This document shows positions 24,931 to 33,971 of a stretch of 64,000 nucleotides of DNA, in pieces; position 1 is the stretch's first letter, and each line of letters opens with the position of its first letter. Origin of the DNA: Antitrichia curtipendula (taxonomy: Eukaryota; Streptophyta; Bryopsida; Hypnales; Leucodontaceae). The stretch spans positions 22,898,981-22,962,980 of the forward strand of contig OX579640.1 of NCBI GenBank assembly GCA_951230915.1, in the 5' to 3' direction. The notes under the pieces are model-generated. The model saw only the letters and a list, made by a program, of their open reading frames with translations, did not search any database and had not been told where the DNA came from. Position numbers and translations under genes: made by a program.

Positions 24931-25016
24931 CATCCAATTTTGATCCCAAATGTTCATCCAATTTTGATCCCAAATGTTCATCCAATTTTGATCCCAAATG
25001 TTCATCCCATTTTGTT
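24931..25016. repeat. 24 bp tandem repeat, about 3.5 units
   Basis: CATCCAATTTTGATCCCAAA plus TGTT is repeated exactly three times, then once partially (CATCCCATTTTGTT). Confidence 0.95.
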
Positions 25017-25402
25017 AATTTCCTAACAATAGTTTACGTCGAGCAATGTCCTCATCGTTGGGTTCAATCATCAAGCTCCGCCCTCCTCATTGATGCATTT
25101 TTTCCCACAATCCCCTCCTCAGGCATTGCCTTATAGATAACATCAGGAAAGTGCCCCCTGACTCCATTTGTACAGATGCAGTATTGCAGAAGGGGTTATA
25201 CTAGCTAATATTCTTGCAGTATTGCATGTAATATTGCACTTATACAAAGACAATAACATTTTTTAAAAAAAAATCTAATATTGCGTTTATATTGTACTAA
25301 TACTTTGTTTCTTAAAAATACAATACTTACTATTTACATATTTTTCAATTGCAAAATGTCAACAAACACTCCTTTCTTAATACTTTTGTAGTACTGCATG
25401 TA

Positions 25403-25811
25403 AGGTAGTCTGCTCTAAAAGCGACCATTTAAGGGCTGGTCCGCCTTTTTCATGGTTTTCTGTGGACAAAAAGATTTTTAGCTCATTTTTCAGAGAAAGA
25501 AAAATGGAATTGGCATCTAACCCAAGTCGTTTCATATTTTTCCAAGCATTTTTGAGTTACTTATGAATTTTCAAAGATTCAAGTCATAGGCACCTATTTG
25601 TGACCATAGGTGTCCCAAAATCCGTCCCCTTGTGACTTATAAAGAAATGTGCAGAAACCAAAGACAATGATTGGCTCTTACAATAAAAATAATATTTTTT
25701 CTTGAATTCAAAACAGACCAAAGAGGTCCATTCAAGGATCACCTGGCATCCATTCTACAACTACCTACAGGACTATCTGAAGAAGATGGGCGCTTTAAGG
25801 CCATACTACCT
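25403..25811. mobile_element. TA-flanked MITE with AGGTAGT ends, 409 bp
   Basis: It begins AGGTAGTCTGCTCTAAAAGCG and ends with the inverse of AGGTAGTATGGCC, with TA at 25401-25402 and 25812-25813. The interior (TTGGCATCTAACCCAAGTCG, TTTCATATTTTTCCAAGC) is shared with other copies. The target site reads TGCATG-TA-ATATTGC, and an uninterrupted relative lies 180 bp to the left at about 25223-25237, so the insertion event is directly visible. Confidence 0.9.
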
Positions 25812-26656
25812 TAATATTGCGCTTAAGTTTTCTAATTAACCCCTAAATGTATTGGGAGTGGTTTTGAAGAAAGTAGTCAGAAAAGGGGTGTTTCTGCAAT
25901 GTGATGAGTGGGCAAAAAATGACGATTTTTTTTTAGTTTCCAACCGTAAGATCTTGAACTTGTCTTCCCTATCAAGATACCTACCAATTTTCAGAAGTAA
26001 GTTCTTTGAAGTGAGATCTAAGGGTCCAAAGTTGTTGTTTTGGTATTTTTGAACTCCAAAAAACACGGGCAGCTGCACTTTGACTGCAAAATTCTACATG
26101 TATACTATTCCATTTTGAGTGTTACTCTTTAGATTTGGGTTCTTATAGAAGTTAGGAAGATTTGGAAAAAAAATTCAACCCAATCGCATTTTCAGAACAT
26201 ATCTAAAATGGAATGATTATAGGCATAGGGTTGGCAAAAGTAGTTTACATTGCCACATTTTCCATGACTGAATTTCAAATTCAAATGTTTTCCGATCAAA
26301 AATCCGAATGGTGGAGTCAATCATATGAGCCTAATTTACCATTACCGATTGTTTATCCCCCAAAATTTTAAAATCTCCAAATTTGGGACTACAAATGGAG
26401 TCCAGCCTTCTCTGGATGCTTCAGAGTTTGGGCAGCCCTTCCACGTTGGGTGCAATGCTGGGTGCAACGAAGGTCCCGCTCGGACCTTCTGACAAGTCCG
26501 ATGAAAGCTCCATCCCTTACCCCACACTACCCTGTGTCCCTCCCTGCATCGTGCCCTCTGTCCCTCCTCCACTGCCTTCTGTCCCTGCGACCCCTACCTG
26601 CCCTTCTACCGCCCGCCTCACCATCCCCCGCACATCCTCCAACCCCACTCACCGCC

Positions 26657-26719
26657 ATGGCATCCCCCGCGCCTAATGGAAAATCCGCAGCTCCAGGCAC
26701 TGTTGCACAAGCCCAAACA
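26657..26719 (+). CDS. Possible first exon of a plus-strand gene or captured gene fragment inside the piggyBac element
   Basis: An ATG in an excellent context (CCGCCATGG) opens a 21-codon frame reading MASPAPNGKSAAPGTVAQAQ that runs into a splice-donor consensus (CAG|GTTAGT at 26720). It is preceded by about 250 bp of CT- and CCC-rich sequence like a plant 5' UTR or promoter. No downstream exon was found; the next 600 bp are a polypurine minisatellite. It could be a host exon carried inside the transposon or a relic of an unrelated gene. Confidence 0.3.
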
Positions 26720-26749
26720 GGTTAGTTCCTTTCTTCTCTGTGGTTTTTG

Positions 26750-27345
26750 GTGTTTTTTTTCCTTTTTTTTTCCTTTCCTTGTTTCCTTTCAAAAGCATCT
26801 AAAAACTTAGGAGATAAGGAAAAAAATATGCAGTATAATAACCTAAACTTAGGAGGTAAGTGGAAAAAAATATGAAAGGTAAGTAAAAAAACTTTCAAGA
26901 TAAGGAAACAAAATATGAATGGTTGGAAAATAAACTTAGAAGGTAAGGGAAAATATATGAAAGGTAAAGAAATATGCTTAGGAGATAAGGAAGAAAAAAA
27001 AGGGTAAGGAAAAACATTTAGAAGATAAGCAAAAAAAAATATGAAAGGTAATAACCTAAACTTTGGAGGTAAGGGAAAAAAATATGAAAGGTAAGGAGAA
27101 ACACTTTGAAGATAAAAAAAAAAAATATGAAAGGTAATAACCTAAACTTTGGAGGTAAGGGAAAAAAATATGAAAGGTAAGGAGAAACACTTTGAAGATA
27201 ATGAAAAAAATATGAAAGATAAAAACCTAAACTTTGGAGGTAAGGAAAAAAAATATGAAAGGTAAGGAGAAACACTTTGAAGATAAGGGAATTTTTTTTA
27301 AAAGTAAGCAATGGATTGTTGAAAGTGAAGGAAAAATTATACAAG
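26750..27345. repeat. Polypurine minisatellite, ~87 bp unit
   Basis: Units containing ATATGAAAGGTAA, CCTAAACTTTGGAGG and GGAGAAACACTTTGAAGAT recur with a spacing of about 86-88 bp from about 27040, preceded by less regular AAGGTAAGG-type units. It lies between the transposase stop and the left end of the piggyBac element. Confidence 0.8.
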
Positions 27346-27377
27346 GTTAGAAAAAACAGAGATGGTTTGAATTGACC

Positions 27378-27655
27378 TTATGTTCTATTGCGATTTCGTG
27401 GCCCATAGTGATACTCTTCAAAACATCCCCGATTTAGGCATAAAAATATCCAATTGCACATGCGACAAAAGTAGCAACACTTCGGGTCCCCACATGTTAG
27501 ACATGGACGTCTCAATCGACTCCAAGTTGGCATGTGGGGGCGTGGATCTTCTTCTTCATCCACGTGAGTTCCCCGACCACGCCAATTTTGTGTGAGAGCA
27601 TTATACAAATCAGCCTTGAATTGGAGGTGACTAATTGGTTTCTTGTGATGCCGAC
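27378..27655 (-). pseudogene. piggyBac C-terminal Cys-rich domain, out of frame with the catalytic exon
   Basis: In the +1 frame relative to the catalytic exon the protein continues KKPISHLQF...LYNALTQNW and ends in a cysteine-rich module. Its motif is CLTCGDPKCCYFCRMCNW followed by two further Cys, a CFEEYH segment and a stop at 27378-27380. In piggyBac this domain binds the transposon ends. Continuity across the junction without a splice consensus points to a single-base indel at about 27635-27660. A tiny intron or +1 frameshifting is possible but less likely. Confidence 0.8.
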
Positions 27656-29274
27656 GTCCTCAAAAGCCCAAGGTAAATTATGTACATATTGACCACCGTT
27701 GTGTCCAATAGGAAGTAGAAGACACGGTGCCACCATTTGTGTGACCTAGTTTGGCTAGAGTATGAGGCTCTAAGTTGGTCCGCCACATCCACCCCCCTCA
27801 TGTGGGTGGTATACTCGAGATGGATAGGGGAGGTTTGGATTGGGTCCCTTCTTGCCCCATTCCTACGGAGAACCGTGGGTACCGGTACACATGGAAACTC
27901 AATCGGCAATGCGTGAGTGGAAATGAGGAGAACCGGGTGTTTGTCCTTCCACAATACACATGCAATGCCACGAGATTCATGCATTTTCCATTGTAGCGTG
28001 CCTTGAGGTGAATTTCTCCAATTTATAATTGTTTTCAGTTCCATTGGTAGGCCCACACAATTTGACCTTATAGTGCTAGTGCCATAAATTTCCATTGTGG
28101 CCAATTCCACAAATAACCCAATGCTAGAGAAGTAGTTGTCCATGACAACTACATGTCCCTTTCCCTCTTGGCCATTCAACAACCTCATCACCACGTTGTG
28201 AGCCACGTTCACTTCCACACAAACCGGTGGTATTTCTTGTACCCCATTATGGTTTGCCCCACAATAAATTTCAAAATTCATAACATATTTTGAAATTGAG
28301 TCTGCCAAGCACCAAACCTTTATGCCCCATTTTTGTGGCATTTTTGGCATATATTGCCTAGCGGGACAATATGAGCCTTTGTAGCGTATCATCATTTCGT
28401 CTATAGTGAGATACTTGCCCAAAGTCCACTCACGCTTGAAACTATCTCTAATTTCATGTACAAGCCACCGCACTTGATCCATCTTGTCATAATCGGGCAA
28501 ATCCTTCTCCGAAACATAGGTAGATGGGTTTGTAACATGTAGACATCTTGTTATCGCTTCAAATCTTGCCCTAGATAAAAGTTTTGAAATTCGAGGACAA
28601 TGAAAGAAAGTACCTTCTTTGCTCCAATATGTCCTCATATTGGGTTGTTTTTTCAACCCCATAAAGATGCGGGCTGCTAAATAGGCCTTCAATGTTGAAA
28701 CAGTCATAGGCAACCATCCTTGCCCGCCCCTTGTTTTTCCATGCTCATCCGGTGCAGTCGCATAACGATTACTCTCCACCACTATTTTACGCAAGAGAGT
28801 GTATGGCCAGAACAATGAAAATAATTGCATAAAAGTTGGCATAGTACGGAAATCTCTTGTAGGCCCTCGTGCACCCACAAATATTTTGGGTTTGGGAAAG
28901 AAAGTGAAATTGGATCGTGCCCATGTCGAGTCACGGAACCTATACTCCACACTGTCAGGATTGTTTGGGTCCCCTCCATCACTACTCTCATCTCCCTCAT
29001 ATGCAGCATCACTTTCTGCCGAGGCACTCAACGTTGGAGCAACATAATCCACCCTCCTCCTCTGAACCCTCCTTCTTTGAACCGACCTAGGAGGGTTGAT
29101 ATGTACCTCTCTGACTGGAATGTTATCCTCTTGTACCACCCGAGCGGGATAATAATGTCCACCGTCATATGTAAAACCGCTAAAATCTTCATTCGCCCAG
29201 TCGAGTTGTTGCTCAGGTACATCAAAAATTGCACCTTGCCTAAAAACGCCACCATCACTTTGTGTAAATTCCTA
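27631..29274 (-). pseudogene. piggyBac transposase, catalytic exon (DDE_Tnp_1_7 family)
   Basis: This is the main transposase exon; it cuts and inserts DNA at TTAA. The frame is open from a stop at 29275-29277 down to the TAG at 27631-27633. An AG directly before 29274 can be a splice acceptor. No ATG lies in frame at the 5' end, so the start must be in an upstream exon. Counted from the GTG codon at 29139, the three catalytic aspartates are D247 (TIDEMMIRYKG), D334 (VVMDNYFSS) and D451 (MRGVDVADQL), matching the D-D-D triad of piggyBac and its GVDxxDQ signature. The N-terminal part is acidic and Ser-rich with an Arg cluster (QRRRVQRRRV), as is usual for the family. The frame ends early at SQETN. 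The expected continuation lies one base over and leads into the Cys-rich domain. Confidence 0.9.
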
Positions 29275-29339
29275 AACTCAATATTTACATATGTAGAAGA
29301 AAGAGTTTTGTATATAGGTAAGGAAAAAACATTTTGTAA

Positions 29340-30240
29340 CAATTGTTTATCAAATGCAAATGTGCCTTCATTTTATTTGTTTCAATGAAACAATTTATAA
29401 AAATTGTTTAGCTTATGCAACTCCCCCTCATATTATTGTTAGAAAAGAATTTTTTTTATAACAAGCCTAAATCATATGCAAATGGACCTTTATTTATTGT
29501 GTGAATAAAAAATTATAGAGCTATCTATAACCATTTACAAATTCTATAAGATTTATTGTTAGAATAGAATAATTTTGAACAATCCTAGCCTCAACAATTT
29601 GCAAATCCCCCTCATATTTCTGGTATGAATAGCACATTCTATAATAATTTTGAACCACATGTAAATCTCCCTCACATTTTTTATGTAAATACAACATGCT
29701 GTAACAATTTTGAGGCATATGCAAATCCCCCTCATTTCAAAAAGGTGTGAAAGTCAAATTTTATATCAATCCTAAACCATATGCAAATGTCCCTTTATTT
29801 CATGTATGAGTAGAAAATTTTAGAGCAATAGTTTATCATTATTTATTGTCCCTTTATTTATTGTGTCAATAGAAAATTTTAGAACAATTGTTTACCATTA
29901 TGTATTGTACTTTTATTTCATGTGTGAATAGAAAATTTTAGAACAATCCTAAACCATATGCAAATGTCACTTTATTTCATATATGAATAGAAAATTGTAT
30001 AACAATTGTTTACCATTATGTATTGTAGCTTCATTTATTGTGTGAATAGAAAATTTTATAAATTTCTTTTACCATTATTTATTGTACCTTTATTTATTGT
30101 ATGAATAGAATTTTTTTGGTCAATTTCGAAGTTCGAACCATATGCAAAGGCCGCTTTATAACTTTATTTCATGTATGAATAGAAAATTGAGTAGCCATTG
30201 TTTACCGTATGCAATTGTTGGGAATTTTTTGGAGCCAATT
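29340..30240. repeat. Tandem AT-rich repeats in the putative intron of the piggyBac gene
   Basis: Diverged units of about 70-80 bp share CCATATGCAAATG, TTTATTTCATGTATGAATAGAAAATT and ACAATTGTTTACCATTATG. The array separates the catalytic exon from the putative N-terminal exon. Confidence 0.75.
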
Positions 30241-30477
30241 TTTTTTTATAAAATGTGTATAGGCTTTGCAAATGTCGCCTTATTTACTAAAGTCGACCCT
30301 TCCTTCATTGTGCAACAATAAAAAAAATGCCAAAATCGCACCACAATTACTTAGTCCCACCCTCTAAGATCTGAAATTGAACACAACACTAGTGAACTGA
30401 AAGAAACTAACAGCTAACTTTGGGTTTCAAAAAAAACAAAAAACTAAAACTAACAGATACGGGGTGAGGGAGTACCT

Positions 30478-31146
30478 CATATACCGTACCACGTCATCCC
30501 CACTCAACTGCTCCGTTGCTGCAGTCCAAGTTCGTCGCTCCGCAAAGTCTGCCAGCAGCATCCCAGGTGACATCTCTCCCGCTCCACTCAGTCCGTTGAC
30601 GCCGGCTTGGACTCTGTCGACCCTTCCTTCATCGCTGTTGGATCCCCCATCGGGCCATGCAACGTCCGGCTCTTCTTGGATGCTCCAACGTTCTTTTGGA
30701 AGCTGGCTTCCCTCGCCTTTTTCGAAATGGCCAGCCTATGCACTTCCACTCTCCTTCTCCTGCCGTGGTCTCTTCCTCTTCCACCGTGTTTTTGCAAAAT
30801 ATTGTTGTGAATGCATCATCTCAGGTGGCCAAAGCATTTCTTCCCATTCAGATGTTTCGTCTTCTTGTTCCTCTTCGGAATCCTTTGAAAATCCTTAGCA
30901 TGATGATTCTCGCGTCTCTGCCAACTCTTCCTCTTCTTGTTCTTGACTTTCGAGGAGGTCTAGATTGGGTTCTCCGATAGGCAAGTCACTGTAGTGTTGT
31001 AGAGTAGGACAATCTTGCTGTGGCTTGCTGCTCTCGGAGGAGGAGATTGGTGAGAGCTCTCCATAGTTGAGGTCTCTCAAAGGATGCACATCCACCTGAA
31101 CCCGTAGCCGTTCACTACGGCGTAGAGGGAGGTCGTCTTTTGCAAG
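30478..31146 (-). pseudogene. Likely N-terminal exon of the piggyBac transposase gene, with two in-frame stops
   Basis: One minus-strand frame can be read from 31146 to about 30478, broken only by TAA at 30895-30897 and TAG at 30736-30738. It begins LAKDDLPLRRSERLRVQ, then becomes strongly acidic and Ser-rich (SQEQEEEEL, DSEEEQEDETSEWEE), has a basic patch (RWKRKRPRQEK) and ends near LSGDDVVRYM. Its upstream boundary fits an intron acceptor (GCATAG at 31147-31152) matched in phase to a donor at 31279. GC content is well above the flanks. Acidic disordered N-termini are usual in piggyBac transposases. The link to the exon at 29274 is inferred; the donor could be GTG|GTACGG or AG|GTACTC. Confidence 0.5.
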
Positions 31147-31279
31147 CTATGCATTGCAAATCATGAGGTAAGTGATCTTGAATTTCATTTATTTTTATTT
31201 TTTTGGATGCTGCAAGTCTAAAAACGATAGGTAAACAATGTAAGCAAGAAATGAAGTTAGAAGTCATAGTATAGCTTAC

Positions 31280-31365
31280 CCATTTTCCCTTCACAAAGTA
31301 AGGAATCCGGGGCATTGCGTTTGAGGGTACTGTGCTTGCCGCATGCAAGTCACACGATTTGTAAT
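31280..31365 (-). pseudogene. Possible upstream exon of the same gene
   Basis: A short frame reading HAASTVPSNAMPRIPYFVKGKW ends at a good donor (TGG|GTAAGC at 31279) and joins in phase to the exon starting at 31146. Its own acceptor is not clear. It may be coding sequence or UTR of the piggyBac gene. Confidence 0.3.
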
Positions 31366-31900
31366 TTCAGAAAACGCTCCTTCCACCCCACATACCTCCA
31401 GTTGTGGATGAACTTTGATGTTGGTGTCAACGTGCTGTCCCGCCTCTGCAACCAACGTTGTTGACGCACCCCCAATGTTGATGTTGTGCTTATAGGGCCC
31501 CGTTCGCAGGACCAGTGTTGGGCAACGACTCTGTCGATGGTAGACAGTACCCCCGTTCCGATTGCAGAGAGCAGAGTCCGTCGATGCTGGCCACAATCTC
31601 CACCGTCGCAGCCTGTAGCTTTGCCGAATTTTGCAGTCGCAGCAGTCTCCTTCCACTTGCAATCGAAGCTGCAGCTGATCCGCTTGCCCCCTCCACGTCG
31701 ATCTGCTCCGTCGCAGCTGGAGCCAATCCTCTACGTCGATCCTCCCAATTGCAGGTCTCCCCGATTGGCTTGCTCCCCCCACCTTGATGCTCCCAACCTG
31801 TAGCAATGTTGATCCAGCTCTGTCGATGCACGTAGGTAAGCTCCAACGATTTCGCCAAAAAATGCTTGAATCATGCCCTTCCTCCTCCAATTGTATTGCT
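31366..31900. other. GC-rich segment inside the piggyBac element, coding status unclear
   Basis: Long frames are open on both strands, as happens in GC-rich DNA with few stops. No protein family is recognised. From its place it could be the 5' UTR or first exon of the minus-strand transposase gene. Confidence 0.25.
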
Positions 31901-32689
31901 CCTATTTTTGTTGATATTGTTGGACTCTCTTTGGTTGTGATCAGGACCCCCTCTACCTAAGTAAGCTCTCTCGCAGTTTCAAGTGTATCACGGTGAATAA
32001 TTTGATGGTCGCCAACCCGGTCTATGAACAATCCGATTGTGTCATGCCCAGGCAGTCCAGCCGCTCATCCAAGCACAAGATTGTTGCTTGCTTCCATGTT
32101 ACATTGTGGTCTTTGTTGTGAGCTTTGGGGAGTTCTATTCATCCCACTTTTGAAATTTGTTTGAATTTGATTGGCATTATGAATGCAACCATGAAGGAGA
32201 CAGGGCCGTCGGGTTTTTTTTCCATATTTTTTTTTCAAATTTGAGAAGACAGAGGTGGGATGATGTTATGAGATCCTTGATTTTGACGGGTGATTACTGT
32301 GACATGCAGTTGGACAGGGTACAATGAACACTGAGATCTAAATTTTGCAGGTGAAAAGCATTGTAGGAAGTAGTGCAAATTCAGTACATCTGCCACCAAA
32401 TAGATGTCGTTGAGCACAAATCTAAGCCATGGTCCAATTGTTGTTTTATTGCATTGACAGGTCATCCATTTCTTAGAAGTTCAATACCAATTTTTTGGTA
32501 GAATTATGGACTTGAATTTCCTTTTGTAGTAATGTTCATGAACAGTGGTAATTTTATGGCAAAAATAAATAGAGGTTTCTTTTTTGAATCAATTATTTGG
32601 ATGGAATGTGTATTTTCTTGTCACTTGAGCTGAATTGTTGTTCTAACTGCCGCTAAAGCTGCTAAATCCAATGAAAGTCAGCTTCACTT

Positions 32690-33015
32690 AGGTAACAGGT
32701 CCAGAAATCACCCACCTAGGAGTTGAAACTGAATTTTGGGTAGGCAAAACTTCTTGAAATATTTTTCAGTCAATTTCCCTTGAAAGATAAGTGGATTTGG
32801 TATCTAACCTAAGTTGTTTCATATTTTTTGGAGCTTTTTGAAATTAGTTAAGAATTTTTGAAGTTGAACTGACATAGGGCTCCAAAATTGTCCACCTCTG
32901 AAATGTACACTATTTGTACATCCATGAAGGCTATGAAAAACCAGCATATACGAATCGTGTACATTTTACAGATGGGCAGTTCTTAATGCCCGAACTATTC
33001 TCGAACCTGTTACCT
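32690..33015. mobile_element. TA-flanked MITE nested in the piggyBac element
   Basis: The ends AGGTAACAGGTCC and its imperfect inverse define a 326 bp element; TA is kept on the right (33016-33017) and reads TT on the left. The interior matches the other AGGTA-family MITEs (CTTGAAATATTTTTCAGT..., GTTGTTTCATATTTTTTGGAG). Confidence 0.8.
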
Positions 33016-33587
33016 TATGGATCCCTCCATTGTCAAACCACCTTGTAGTTGTGATAAATGTAGATGCAGTCGAGACTGACACTACAGTAACCAGAATGCT
33101 AATCCAGAACAATGAAGGAGTACATTGAAGAAGAATAATGGTCGCCCATTTTCCACAGATCTGGCCCCCTGCCCACAGCTCTGCCCCAAGACATTTGGGC
33201 AATATTCCAAAATTTCAGCGTTAGTGTAAATGGAGGTGCCCAAGCTGCCTTTCGAGCAAGCAAAATCACTTCTCACACTATAACTTTTTCTCCCTAAATC
33301 AAAAAGTTCTGAAAATAATTGCCCTAGAAAGGTACTCCTCGCCCCCACATCCTCTCAAAATTTCGACCCAAAAATATTCATTTCTCTACAGCTAGTGACC
33401 TGACCAAAAACGCTATGTTGTCAAAAAAACGTTATTTGGGCGTTTAGGGGTTAAGTGCAGTACGACATTTGTATACACTAAATATTGCTAAATTGCAGTA
33501 CTGCAAGAGTATTAATTAGGTACTCTACTGTTAAGCCTCTCCACTCGTACAAATGCAGTACTGCAAGGATATTGAAAAAAGTATCAT

Positions 33588-33971
33588 TTTCCTAATGAAT
33601 GGTTTACCCTTCACATCCGGTCGCCCAACAAGCTACCGGCGTCCATTGGATTCTCAAGAAAGACGACGGACAGACTCGCTCGTCAGTTGGCCACCGAACA
33701 AACGAAAAGACTCCGAATTCGTCCAATAATAATTCGTTCGTTCGTAAAACCCTGCGAAAGAGATCCGAGGATAAGCCAAAGCCCCTCCTGCCTTGCTCCA
33801 ACAAACTTTAAAACCATCCCCACGAAATACTTTTGAGCCACGACAATCACCACCACACTCAACAATAGTAATGAGCCTTCACTCGTCTTCTCCAAATCCA
33901 TAGTAAACTCTCCAACTCCAATTTGCTCTACCAATTTCGCTGCATTCAGAAATTGGTGCAGCAGCAGATTG
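33588..33971 (+). promoter_or_regulatory. 5' flank and probable 5' UTR of the YchF gene
   Basis: This is the GC-richer stretch between the nested transposon block and the YchF start codon. No TATA box stands out. A 70-codon open frame at 33599-33811 resembles nothing recognisable and is best read as UTR. The right end of the 7.6 kb piggyBac element lies only 521 bp before the ATG, so any upstream control region must have been pushed away or be supplied by transposon DNA. Confidence 0.4.

Larger units (their letters stand above)
25840..33450 (-). mobile_element. piggyBac-type DNA transposon, 7.6 kb, full-length but inactivated
   Basis: The element is bounded by TTAA on both sides (25836-25839 and 33451-33454), the invariant piggyBac target duplication. 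It starts CCCCTAAATG and ends with the inverse of CCCCTAAACG. On the minus strand it carries a transposase with three catalytic Asp residues and a C-terminal Cys-rich domain. The gene runs from near the right end toward the left end, with a GC-rich likely N-terminal exon region at 30.48-31.9 kb. Introns or spacers hold an 87 bp minisatellite and a ~75 bp repeat array. A TA-flanked MITE sits at 32690-33015. The frameshift and in-frame stops mean this copy cannot make a normal transposase by standard decoding. Confidence 0.92.
25196..33530. repeat. Inverted-repeat arms that surround the nested MITE and piggyBac insertions
   Basis: The left arm 25196-25252 (CTAATATTCTTGCAGTATTG) is the imperfect inverse of the right arm 33465-33530 (CAGTACTGCAAGAGTATTAA). 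Removing the MITE at 25403-25811 and the 7.6 kb element would bring the arms to roughly 220 bp apart, so they were once one small fold-back sequence that received both insertions. Confidence 0.6.

Noticed and set aside
27018..27344. 108-codon minus-strand ORF rich in Phe, Leu and Tyr
   Set aside because: It is the translation of the complementary strand of the polypurine minisatellite.
30464..30898. 144-codon plus-strand ORF within the piggyBac element
   Set aside because: It is antisense to the acidic exon on the minus strand. The minus-strand frame has exon-like boundaries and composition, so the plus frame is a shadow.
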